Origin: an uncultured Elusimicrobia bacterium
Lineage (GTDB): Bacteria; Elusimicrobiota; Endomicrobiia; Endomicrobiales; CAIRNS01
Reading direction: 5' to 3'
Length of the DNA stretch: 64,000 bases
Assembly (NCBI GenBank): GCA_903880015.1
Contig: CAIRNS010000020.1
Coordinates: forward strand, 1-64,000
The position numbers and the translations under genes were made by a program. Under the pieces are notes generated by a model. It searched no databases, had not been told where the DNA came from, and saw only the letters and a program-made list of their open reading frames with translations. Shown here piece by piece: positions 51,101-58,330 of the stretch (its first letter is position 1; every line of letters starts with the position of its first letter).

Positions 51101-54100
51101 GGTCCTCCCACCAGTTTATTGACATCTTATCCGTCGCGCGAACGCCGCGGTAAACCAGCACGCCCACATTTCTTCCCATCACCAGTTTCCACCACGCAAG
51201 AACCCGCGCTTTATTTTCAGCATCCGGATCTTTGTTGTCGCGCGCGCGGAAAAAGCGCCCTTCTTCATCAAACTGCGGATTATTCAACACATCTTTTCCC
51301 TCTTTTTCATCGAGGTCAAACGCATACAGTGCCTTGAATTTGTCGAAGAAAACTTTCGTCCCTTGCACCGGATCACCCGCCGGCGCCGCTGTCCGCTTTT
51401 CCTGCATCGCGTCCGCATAGTCCATATATTCTTTAAGTTTTTCCGCCCAATGATGGATACTGTTGACGCCCGATGCTTTTTCTGTGCGCTTGCGCGCGAG
51501 CAGCTCCCGCACGCTTGCTACCGGCTGATGGGCGTAGGAACCGTATCCAACATATAAATCATCGATTCCTTGATAATGCTCGTACCAGGGCAGATGAAGT
51601 CCCAGATTATTAAGAACCTGATATATGTCATGATTGCCGGGCACATAGTCCGTCATAGAGAGTTCTGCCGGAAAGACAACATCAGCGCCCATGTCAACGA
51701 GTTTCTTCACCAGTAAAAATGTTTTTTCCACCTGCGGACCCCGGTCAGGGATATCACCGTTGATAACAATACGGATCCCCTGTTGCCGGAGTTCTTCAGC
51801 CAGCATATCAATCTGTTCGAACACGGTATCGGGAGACAGGGGATGCCCGATAGCGGCTGAAAGAAGCGAAACCAACCGGTCAAATCCGCCGTGAAGATCG
51901 GACACCATAATGGTCTTGCTTACCAAACGCTCCGGGCGTTGAGCGCTTGACTGCGCCTCGGCCATGGTCAAGGGCCGCTCCATCTTTTCAGCAAGATGTT
52001 CCAGCATACGATGCACGGCCTTCTCGGGAACAACGGCGCCCTGACGAGCGCGATTTTGCAGAAGGGCGTACAACAAATCTTCATTGCTCAGAAAAGCGTC
52101 TCCCGAAAAACGGGCAAGCCCTTGTGCAAGACCGATGGTCACTAAAAGGTCCGTGTCATCTCCGGCATCGGCGGCAATGGTATGCAGCGATTCATTGATA
52201 AGTATGTGAAAATTCTCAGTACCCGGCTTCCCGTAGGTAAAAAGTTCCGATGATTCACCGGCGGGAACAAAGGCAATGCGTATCGTCCCGGGAACGCGGT
52301 GAACAGCATCTCTCATCGGCGCCGGCAGAATGGCCAGCGCATCGCGCACGGCAGCATCGATGCGTGCGGCGGATACTGCAGGAGTGCCCCCAGCGCGCTT
52401 GACGCCGGAAACCCGCGGCGGCAGAAATGCCCCTTTACCGTCACCGACGGTGATCCAACCGGACACAGCATCAATACGTTGAACTGCCGCAGTTCCAACC
52501 AGCCGCCGCCGACCGGCAAGATGTAACCTATCCATCACCAATGACGGGAATATCCGGACACGCACCGCCGCAAGAACATTTTCGGCAAGTTCGTATTTGT
52601 TGAATCCGTGTTGGGCGCCGATGGTATAAGCATTTGCGGATGCAGGCCGTGCGGGAACAATCCCTTCCATGGAACCTTGTTCCAGTATTTTTTTTGCCTT
52701 ATCTTCGAGGAGTGCGCGAATGGTTTCACTGGTATTTTTTTGCGCCATCTCCTGATACCCCTGCTCAGTCGCTTCACTGCCGAACAAGACAAAATATGCT
52801 TCCTTTAACGACCGCTGAGACAGCAATTCCTGCGCACGGTGCGCGGCAGCGTTTTCCGGGGTTGTCTCAATGAACACCTCAGTGTCCGCCGCGGTGAATA
52901 TTTCTTTTGCAACGGCTTTACCCTCGATAATAACGGAAATACCTTGTTTTTTAAGCGCAAACACCTGTGCGCGCAGTCCTGTTGAGATATGCTCCCGGAC
53001 TGGCTCCATCTGACTGATGCGCCGCGCCGCGTCTGAAACAACGGCGTCATAAAAGGCATCGGTCATGTTCATCCCTTTGTAGATAGGGGACTGCTCTTTG
53101 AATCGGTCATCAAAATAAAAGGGTTCTCCATCAATGAACACATAGCCGAATCGAGAGACATCAATTCTGTTGACGATTTCCATTATCCGTGCAATTTCCG
53201 CGGGGGAATCAGGACCTTCTTTGCTGAGCAGTCCCGCATTGAGCGCGTAAATGGCTGCCAAGCGGTAGAGTTTTCCGGTGGGAATATAATAGGCGCCCAA
53301 ACGACGGGCCATAGTCAATGACACAAATGATTTTCCTGCTCCTGATTGCCCGTCAACGGCAACCACAAACGGGCGGGCATACCGGCGGATGCCGGAGGGC
53401 AACCGCAGTGCAACGGCCGGCACAGCCGGCTCCTCTTCGGGATACAACGCTCCATCTTTATAAATATATATGCTTCTGTTGGTGCGGGACACCAACTCAA
53501 TCCGGCAAGTAGCGCCGTCGGCGTCAGCAATAATATCCATACCAAAACCCTGAAATCCGGCAGACCCATTGAGAACGGACTGTACCGCGGCGCGGACACC
53601 CTCCCATCCACCGAAGCGGTCCCGCGCGCCGGCAAGCGCCGCCGCAAGGTCCATCATTCTTTGGGGACGATCGGCGGCGGAACAAACCGCCAGCGCAAAT
53701 GCTTGAGAACCAAACTGGTGTGACTGTTCGCGGGCCAATCGTTCATATTTTTCCGTAACTCCCGGTGACGAGGCAATCTGGGGCGTCACTACTGCATATG
53801 ATATACCGCGTTTTTCAAGGAGTGCCGCGAGATCGTGCGTGTGGAATCCACCCGCAACGGCTACGACAACGCCCGTGGAAGCGCGGGCGTCGCATATCGC
53901 CCGCAAAAATGCTTCGTTGCGCTCGGTGTTAACCCGATAGTATTCCGTGCGGAGATTCGCCGCAGCCAGCAATCGGCGTGCCGCATCGGTGCGCGCACGC
54001 AGTTCCCAAACGGAGGTAAATGCATCGGATTGTGAACGAAGATACGCATATTCTTCCGCAGTGAGAGCGGCGGAGATACAGCGGCGCAAGAGTCCCAGAT

Positions 54101-55208
54101 AATCGGCAAGAAACGCCGTATCGCGCGCATCGCTTCCGGTACACACAGCAGCGAACGCGGCGCGGACCAATCGCTGTTCCTCAGCCACCAGCTCCGAGGG
54201 ATCGAGTTGCGCCAGAGACTGTTGATAGATTACGGCGCGGGCGATATGCGGGAAAGCGGTCATATCAATGCCCGCGGTACGCGCAAACGACGGCAAGACG
54301 GTAACGAACGCAGCAGCGTCGGCAAATTGTTTTGTCTCTGCCCGCATCTGCATGAACGCACCGGCGGGGAGCCGCTCTTTAAGCAGAGCAATACAGCGTT
54401 TGATGTCTTTAACCGCTTTCGCGGGACGCATTTCTTTGCGCAGGCGGGCGATGTCCACATACCGCGCGATTTGTGGGTAGGAATCAGGGGCAATACCGGC
54501 ACTACCGATAGAGCGCTGCAACTGTTTGTAATAGCGTTCCGGCGAAAGATGTCCGGCAGCATAACGGGCTGCAAAGCGGTCCAACCGTTTCGCCGCTGAC
54601 GGGTACTGTGTTTTTTTTAGCTGGTCTACGGTTTTCTGAGCGTCTTCAATAACAAGTTTGTAGAGATTTTTTTCATCAAGGATGCGGGACAACCGCCGGT
54701 AATTCTCGGCGTACAGTGCCCCATTCTCCATGCCGAGGATAACGGTATTGCGGCGCGATTGCACCGCATAGTACTCCGCACCGGTAAGCCGGCCGGCGTC
54801 CACCATCGCGTCAAGTATTTTTGTCTGCAGGCGCTCATCGCGGATATCGGCAAGCCACGATGTATCAACCGGGCCGGAAGCGCCCTCGAGACACACGCGG
54901 GAAACACCGGCAACACCGTGTATCCATGAAATGATATCACGGATATTGCGCTGGACACCGGGATGGCAATGCAAGTCCTGAACCAGAATAACCGCCGGAG
55001 GCGTGGTAGCCGTCAGGGGTGAGCGGGTGAGCGTTCCGAGTGTAACGGGAAGGGATAGTAGTGATTGCGATGGCGGCGAAGTAATAGGGCGAACAGGAAA
55101 AGAGCCAGCACCGGGGCGCAGTGAACTGCCGGCAATACTGGATAAAAATGCGAAGAGCGTGATAAGCGTTACTGACCTACGCAAGCGATCGGACGAAAAG
55201 AGCGTCAT
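48135..55208 (-). CDS. Giant multidomain protein: Tiki-like, CMP-kinase-like, class III FBPase-like and RelA/SpoT-like parts
   Basis: 2357 residues. A signal- or anchor-like N-terminus (10-30) is followed by four regions. First, about 70-480 resembles the TraB/ChaN/Tiki hydrolase group, with VQDLHCHPGVQ, CLEGASG and VAGGFHTHD. Second, about 612-850 is a cytidylate-kinase-like P-loop domain with GQSGAGKS at 620-627. Third, about 1095-1710 is a calcineurin-fold phosphatase like class III fructose-bisphosphatase, with SDLHGG (1103), GDIPDRGP (1151), GNHD (1191) and NGHSPTD (1655). Fourth, about 1880-2230 resembles an HD plus synthetase RSH protein, with YTVHYLSMAAAVA and ASHWIYK, but lacks catalytic residues. 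A Shine-Dalgarno GAGAGGTGG precedes the ATG. Its joint function is unknown. Confidence 0.8.
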   Translation of the reverse strand: MTLFSSDRLRRSVTLITLFAFLSSIAGSSLRPGAGSFPVRPITSPPSQSLLSLPVTLGTLTRSPLTATTPPAVILVQDLHCHPGVQRNIRDIISWIHGVAGVSRVCLEGASGPVDTSWLADIRDERLQTKILDAMVDAGRLTGAEYYAVQSRRNTVILGMENGALYAENYRRLSRILDEKNLYKLVIEDAQKTVDQLKKTQYPSAAKRLDRFAARYAAGHLSPERYYKQLQRSIGSAGIAPDSYPQIARYVDIARLRKEMRPAKAVKDIKRCIALLKERLPAGAFMQMRAETKQFADAAAFVTVLPSFARTAGIDMTAFPHIARAVIYQQSLAQLDPSELVAEEQRLVRAAFAAVCTGSDARDTAFLADYLGLLRRCISAALTAEEYAYLRSQSDAFTSVWELRARTDAARRLLAAANLRTEYYRVNTERNEAFLRAICDARASTGVVVAVAGGFHTHDLAALLEKRGISYAVVTPQIASSPGVTEKYERLAREQSHQFGSQAFALAVCSAADRPQRMMDLAAALAGARDRFGGWEGVRAAVQSVLNGSAGFQGFGMDIIADADGATCRIELVSRTNRSIYIYKDGALYPEEEPAVPAVALRLPSGIRRYARPFVVAVDGQSGAGKSFVSLTMARRLGAYYIPTGKLYRLAAIYALNAGLLSKEGPDSPAEIARIMEIVNRIDVSRFGYVFIDGEPFYFDDRFKEQSPIYKGMNMTDAFYDAVVSDAARRISQMEPVREHISTGLRAQVFALKKQGISVIIEGKAVAKEIFTAADTEVFIETTPENAAAHRAQELLSQRSLKEAYFVLFGSEATEQGYQEMAQKNTSETIRALLEDKAKKILEQGSMEGIVPARPASANAYTIGAQHGFNKYELAENVLAAVRVRIFPSLVMDRLHLAGRRRLVGTAAVQRIDAVSGWITVGDGKGAFLPPRVSGVKRAGGTPAVSAARIDAAVRDALAILPAPMRDAVHRVPGTIRIAFVPAGESSELFTYGKPGTENFHILINESLHTIAADAGDDTDLLVTIGLAQGLARFSGDAFLSNEDLLYALLQNRARQGAVVPEKAVHRMLEHLAEKMERPLTMAEAQSSAQRPERLVSKTIMVSDLHGGFDRLVSLLSAAIGHPLSPDTVFEQIDMLAEELRQQGIRIVINGDIPDRGPQVEKTFLLVKKLVDMGADVVFPAELSMTDYVPGNHDIYQVLNNLGLHLPWYEHYQGIDDLYVGYGSYAHQPVASVRELLARKRTEKASGVNSIHHWAEKLKEYMDYADAMQEKRTAAPAGDPVQGTKVFFDKFKALYAFDLDEKEGKDVLNNPQFDEEGRFFRARDNKDPDAENKARVLAWWKLVMGRNVGVLVYRGVRATDKMSINWWEDRLQEIRGTAERPGLRQISPPEQNPAWDELAVAVENIIAEQKKVMQSQLDADNWEWAVLDAIMYRNYESMEWNAMDWIYHNSWGGLKENGFLAQYNEKLASLGRPGISPADYLGVPLIQRMRDFYMKHFRLYAREMVTYLVTHGFLPIDNEGDVCIGKFDRATGRVIEFESDGHGGSRRIKGLWYDGTHYTGPRIFDAFDRMSADVRNFRYGTDKFSSIREAFALVLYLYADETVRIKPKDVKKASQVVCSCGLPGGCASCRGDDGTVYKGIGLVMHKMGITGGWINGHSPTDKLAAEGVPMLELFNGQVFANIDSSMAPKYGHNGFMLVFADSFVYLVHHVFDSSVVLTRKILGMAGADGSPVAGIFSIQEEAVSLATDLQKPAVDEMAARYVAQVAAGWDVVHLRGGRLFYDTTIDENLRNFLIANSSYYASKKPKVDDIKSVKKLLDITVDPLGMLHASLKGSGVSMQVIPAELRHDYEGLLRDINASFSAAGPAMAGRGEAALLFALGQYEGKEFFSGESYTVHYLSMAAAVARWGGTPESVMVALFAGCSPAQIRALHFSGSIEEASRVSHLQDMLEELRFVDGNLITSLDGPDVLQNYQDKILALTQGSYQDIMVLCAAKMQAVAAAGTDRARASAYYEIVRIYASLCDRVHAPYKMYGAMRDQAFAYSNKETVDGADSNRAHMASAVHERTGVPYGELRGTLDNLETELRAVLRANGIPAVIKKRVKSLSGTWEKIATARRPDITKFDDITDLLDFFVIAEDSATADRVRAAITQWLKADHGITTKGKTIAGFAYTRYDILVAGIPMQIGVFDIADYHKHQFGGVRVASHWIYKQGFPIHGDDINFMREVEFAGGMFASQIFRRDPSFMRLDDPEWNCAMLARHLLDRQFTLSISPAGALSVVVSPSHLIDKAKSSVFAVIENFAAIIRQLEHQTATAVKRDFIQLQRKNRAPSLPPPIDERHSLPQALPDPDSAASMSAAA

Positions 55209-55243
55209 CCACCTCTCCCGTTGTCTGAATTCAACTCATGCTC

Positions 55244-55298
55244 ATGATACCATTAGAAAAGAAAACAGCGGTGAAAGAATGGGGGAATAATTGTGAAA
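55244..55298 (-). promoter_or_regulatory. Promoter of the giant gene with phased TTTCAC boxes
   Basis: Reading leftward, TTTCACA (55292-55298) and TTTCACC (55270-55276) are exactly 22 bases apart. A degenerate TTCCCCC lies midway (11 bases from each), followed by TATCAT (-10, 55244-55249) at 27 bases from the second box. No normal -35 is seen. The layout and register match those of the promoter at 61544-61598. Confidence 0.55.
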
Positions 55299-56246
55299 CT
55301 ATGTTTTACGGCATCGCGACAAACGGGCAGCGGTCACCATGGCTTCTATCATTGAACGGGGGTCGGCGCAGTTTTTACCGGCGATATCAAACGCAGTGCC
55401 GTGGCCGGGAGATGTGCGCACGAAGGGCAGTCCAACCGTTATGTTGACGATTTTTTCCGGGGCGATTATCTTCAACGGGATCATTGTTTGGTCGTGATAC
55501 ATGGTCACGACAAGATCATACGCGCCTTGTCGGGCATGCCGCCAGGCGGTATCTGCCGGCACGGGGCCCGTAGCAGCAATGCCGGCCGCCCGCAACGCCC
55601 GTACTGCGGGAATGATTATGGTTGTTTCTTCACTGCCTATCAACCCGCCTTCGCCGGCATGGGGGTTGAGGGCGCATAGTGCCACCCGCGGGTTTTTCAG
55701 GCACGCGTGTTGCTGCAAAAAAGCGCAGGAAAGGCGGGTTGTTGTGACTATTTCTTTAACAGAAAGCAGCCCGGCGACTTCCTTAAGAGGCGCGTGGCGG
55801 GTCATCATTACCGAGCGCACGGTGCCGGCAACCATCATCATGGCAATATTTTTTGATTGGGTAAGTGCCGCCAAAAGTTCGGTATGTCCGGGATAGCGGC
55901 GACCTGCCCGATGCAATGCCTCTTTCGACAGGGGCGCCGTCACTAAGGCGTCAGCGTCACCGGCGGCAATCATCTTTACCGCGGCGCAAACCCACTGAAA
56001 GGCCGCCTCACCGGCGGCGGCGGACAGCGTGCCGGGACGAATACGCGCAATACCGGCGACCGGGACATCAACCATTGTTGCGGGCAAAGAAAAAACGCCT
56101 TTCTTTGCAGCAAAAAGGCGTTTATCTCCGACAACAATAGCATGACAACATTTTTTTACCCGCGGCGACGCAAGAGCCTTCAGAACGACTTCCGGCCCAA
56201 TGCCGGCCGGATCACCCAGCGTAATAACTATGCGGGGAAGAGCCAC
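55299..56246 (-). CDS. pdxA: 4-hydroxythreonine-4-phosphate dehydrogenase
   Basis: 315 residues. Pyridoxal phosphate synthesis (DXP-dependent route). Start LPRIVITLGDPAGIGPEVVLKAL; metal-binding histidines in YPGHTELLA, LNPHAGEGG and MYHDQTMIPLK; ending FVRTSPGHGTAFDIAGK is the family signature. Follows two peptidyl-prolyl isomerases, echoing the surA-pdxA pairing of other bacteria; ksgA is not present downstream. Confidence 0.96.
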   Translation of the reverse strand: MALPRIVITLGDPAGIGPEVVLKALASPRVKKCCHAIVVGDKRLFAAKKGVFSLPATMVDVPVAGIARIRPGTLSAAAGEAAFQWVCAAVKMIAAGDADALVTAPLSKEALHRAGRRYPGHTELLAALTQSKNIAMMMVAGTVRSVMMTRHAPLKEVAGLLSVKEIVTTTRLSCAFLQQHACLKNPRVALCALNPHAGEGGLIGSEETTIIIPAVRALRAAGIAATGPVPADTAWRHARQGAYDLVVTMYHDQTMIPLKIIAPEKIVNITVGLPFVRTSPGHGTAFDIAGKNCADPRSMIEAMVTAARLSRCRKT

Positions 56247-56249
56247 GGT

Positions 56250-57299
56250 TTATTCTATGGGATTTAACTTAATGGACGCTTTCGAGCGCAAATCTTTTAC
56301 CCATCCTTCATAACGCTTCTGGGCGCTTTTCTGATAGAGGAATTCTTTGAGGTCGTTCTTGACTTCGTCGAACGACGCTTTCTTGCCGGCACGCTTTTCC
56401 TCTACCTTAATGATGTGGTATCCAAAATCGGTCAACACCGGTTCGGATATTTGACCGACATTAAGCGCAAACGCGGCCTTTTCAAACTCCGGGACCATGT
56501 CGCCCTTGGCAAAAAAGCCCAAGTCTCCGCCCTTGTTCTTCGACGCAGGATCATCAGAATATTTTTTCGCCAGCGCGTCAAAATCAGCGCCTTCTTTTAA
56601 TTCTTTTTTAATGGATTTAATTTTCGCCAGCGCCGCCGCTTTGGTTTTCATGTCGGCATTTTTTTCGACGCCGACCAGGATATGGCGCGCATGCGTTTGT
56701 TCGGCGGATGCACGGGAAAGCAGTTTGGCAAGTCCGGCAATTTCCTCTTCATCCTTTTTTTCGAGCCCGAGGTCTTTGCCTTTTATCTTCTGCTGTATCT
56801 TTTCGTAAAACGCTTTTACCTCTTCGTCTTTCGGCGGTTCGGTCTTGGCTTTGATTTCCTGGTCGATGAGTTTCATCACCAGCAACTGTTCCTCGATGCG
56901 TTTGACGAACTGCACTTCGCTCATGTCTTCTTTTTTTAGCTCCGACTGGAACACGGCATCGGTCTCAAAGCGTTTTTTTACCTGCGCGACCCCTTGGTCA
57001 ACATCGCGTTTGCTCACTTTTATTTTGTGATTTACTGCTTCCTGTTTAAGGACCCGGTCATCGACAAGCTGATCCAGAAGCCGCTGTTTTATCTCTTTAA
57101 TTTTCTCAGGCGACTGTTCGGCTATCGGCGTCACGGTCTTGTATTGTTCCATTACCGGTGCAATCAGCCGGTCAAATTCGGAACTCATGATTGCTTCATT
57201 GTTGACCATGGCGACGGTCTTGTCTACCATCGTGGCGGCTGACAGGACGGCGGCGGCGCATCCAATGACGATTGTCGAAAGAAGAACTATTTTTTTCAT
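56250..57299 (-). CDS. SurA-like periplasmic peptidyl-prolyl isomerase (PpiC domain)
   Basis: 349 residues. Signal peptide (1-22), a SurA-N chaperone domain (about 25-180, VDKTVAMVNNEAIMSSEFDRLI) and one parvulin domain (about 205-310, ARHILVGVEK, GGDLGFFAKGDMVPEFEKAAF, FGYHIIKVEEK). It probably escorts outer-membrane proteins. Lies 16 bases after a lipoprotein of the same type, suggesting that the two act together. Confidence 0.92.
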   Translation of the reverse strand: MKKIVLLSTIVIGCAAAVLSAATMVDKTVAMVNNEAIMSSEFDRLIAPVMEQYKTVTPIAEQSPEKIKEIKQRLLDQLVDDRVLKQEAVNHKIKVSKRDVDQGVAQVKKRFETDAVFQSELKKEDMSEVQFVKRIEEQLLVMKLIDQEIKAKTEPPKDEEVKAFYEKIQQKIKGKDLGLEKKDEEEIAGLAKLLSRASAEQTHARHILVGVEKNADMKTKAAALAKIKSIKKELKEGADFDALAKKYSDDPASKNKGGDLGFFAKGDMVPEFEKAAFALNVGQISEPVLTDFGYHIIKVEEKRAGKKASFDEVKNDLKEFLYQKSAQKRYEGWVKDLRSKASIKLNPIE

Positions 57300-57315
57300 A
57301 CTATATCCTCCCGGT

Positions 57316-58257
57316 CTATTTTCTGCTTCGTTTTTTTCCGGCCATTGCCTGCGCTGCTGCCATCTCCTGGTCCTGTATCGAGGGCATCGTCACCGACGGC
57401 GGCGGAACAATTACTTGCGGCAGAATGTCATAATTTATCTTCACACCCATTTTCTGTTTAGCGCCGGCAAGCCAGGCGTCAAATTTTATCTTTTCAAGCA
57501 ATTTTTTGATATCCGCTTTTGCTTCCTGCTCCGGCACCGGGGCTATGGCTTTCTCGGACACTTTTTTGATGATATGGAATCCGAACTGCGTCTGGACAAT
57601 GTCCGACACCTGCCCTGTTTTCAGCGCAAACACGGCAGTTTCAAACTCGGGAACCAAATTGCCTTTGCGAAACGGCCCAATCTCCCCGCCGCGGGCGGCA
57701 GAAATCGGATCGACAGAAACTTCGCCGGCAACCTTCCCGAAATCTTCGCCGTTTTTGATGCGCGCAAGTACTTTTTCCGCGCCCTCTTTAGTAGGCACCA
57801 AAATGTGGCGGGCGACGATTTCCGTCGGCCGTGTATATTCAATCTTGTGGTCCTGATAATATTTTTCAACATCAGCTTCGGACGCATTGAGCTCTTTGGC
57901 GTGCAGGTCGTTGATGAAGGTCTCCATGAGAATATTCTCTTCATAATCCCGCATACGGCGCGTCTGTTCTTTTCTAAAATCAGCAATCGTTTTCATGTAG
58001 GCGGCGGTTTTGGTGACGCCGGCCTGTTTGGCGGCTTCCAGCACCACCCGTTCACGCACCAAAAGGTCGAGAAACTGTTTCTTCCCGGCTGCCGTGGCTA
58101 AAAGATTCTGATATCCGGGCGGGGTTTCCTGTATCCGTTCGGCCAAAGAACCGATCGTTATCTTGTCGCTGCCGATCGTGGCAACAACCTTGTTTTTTTT
58201 GCCGCATGCCGCAACACAGAACATTACGCACAATCCCGCCGCTAAAAACTTCTTCAT
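57316..58257 (-). CDS. Lipoprotein peptidyl-prolyl isomerase (PpiC/PrsA-like)
   Basis: 313 residues from the ATG at 58257 (AAAGGTG upstream); the frame is open further. A short signal with the lipobox FCVAAC (Cys18) anchors it in a membrane. A chaperone-like helical part (about 20-150) precedes one parvulin domain (ARHILVPTKEGAEKVLARI, GGEIGPFRKGNLVPEFETAVFAL, FGFHIIKKV). It ends in a basic tail KKRSRK. It is upstream of the soluble paralogue and downstream of mfd, an arrangement that I regard as part of an mfd-ppiC-ppiC-pdxA block. Confidence 0.9.
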   Translation of the reverse strand: MKKFLAAGLCVMFCVAACGKKNKVVATIGSDKITIGSLAERIQETPPGYQNLLATAAGKKQFLDLLVRERVVLEAAKQAGVTKTAAYMKTIADFRKEQTRRMRDYEENILMETFINDLHAKELNASEADVEKYYQDHKIEYTRPTEIVARHILVPTKEGAEKVLARIKNGEDFGKVAGEVSVDPISAARGGEIGPFRKGNLVPEFETAVFALKTGQVSDIVQTQFGFHIIKKVSEKAIAPVPEQEAKADIKKLLEKIKFDAWLAGAKQKMGVKINYDILPQVIVPPPSVTMPSIQDQEMAAAQAMAGKKRSRK

Positions 58258-58278
58258 AGAATTAAGCACCTTTCCCTT

Positions 58279-58311
58279 ATGATATGTCAGTTCAATCGAA
58301 ATAGTGTGAAA
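58279..58311 (-). promoter_or_regulatory. Possible promoter of ppiC-pdxA with one TTTCACA box
   Basis: TTTCACA (58305-58311) and TATCAT (58279-58284) are 27 bases apart, the register seen in front of the giant gene. A second candidate, TTGACT with 17 bases to TAGTAT, overlaps the mfd stop. Only one box is visible, so this is weaker than the other two sites. Confidence 0.35.
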
Positions 58312-58330
58312 CATACTAACAAATCACCGA

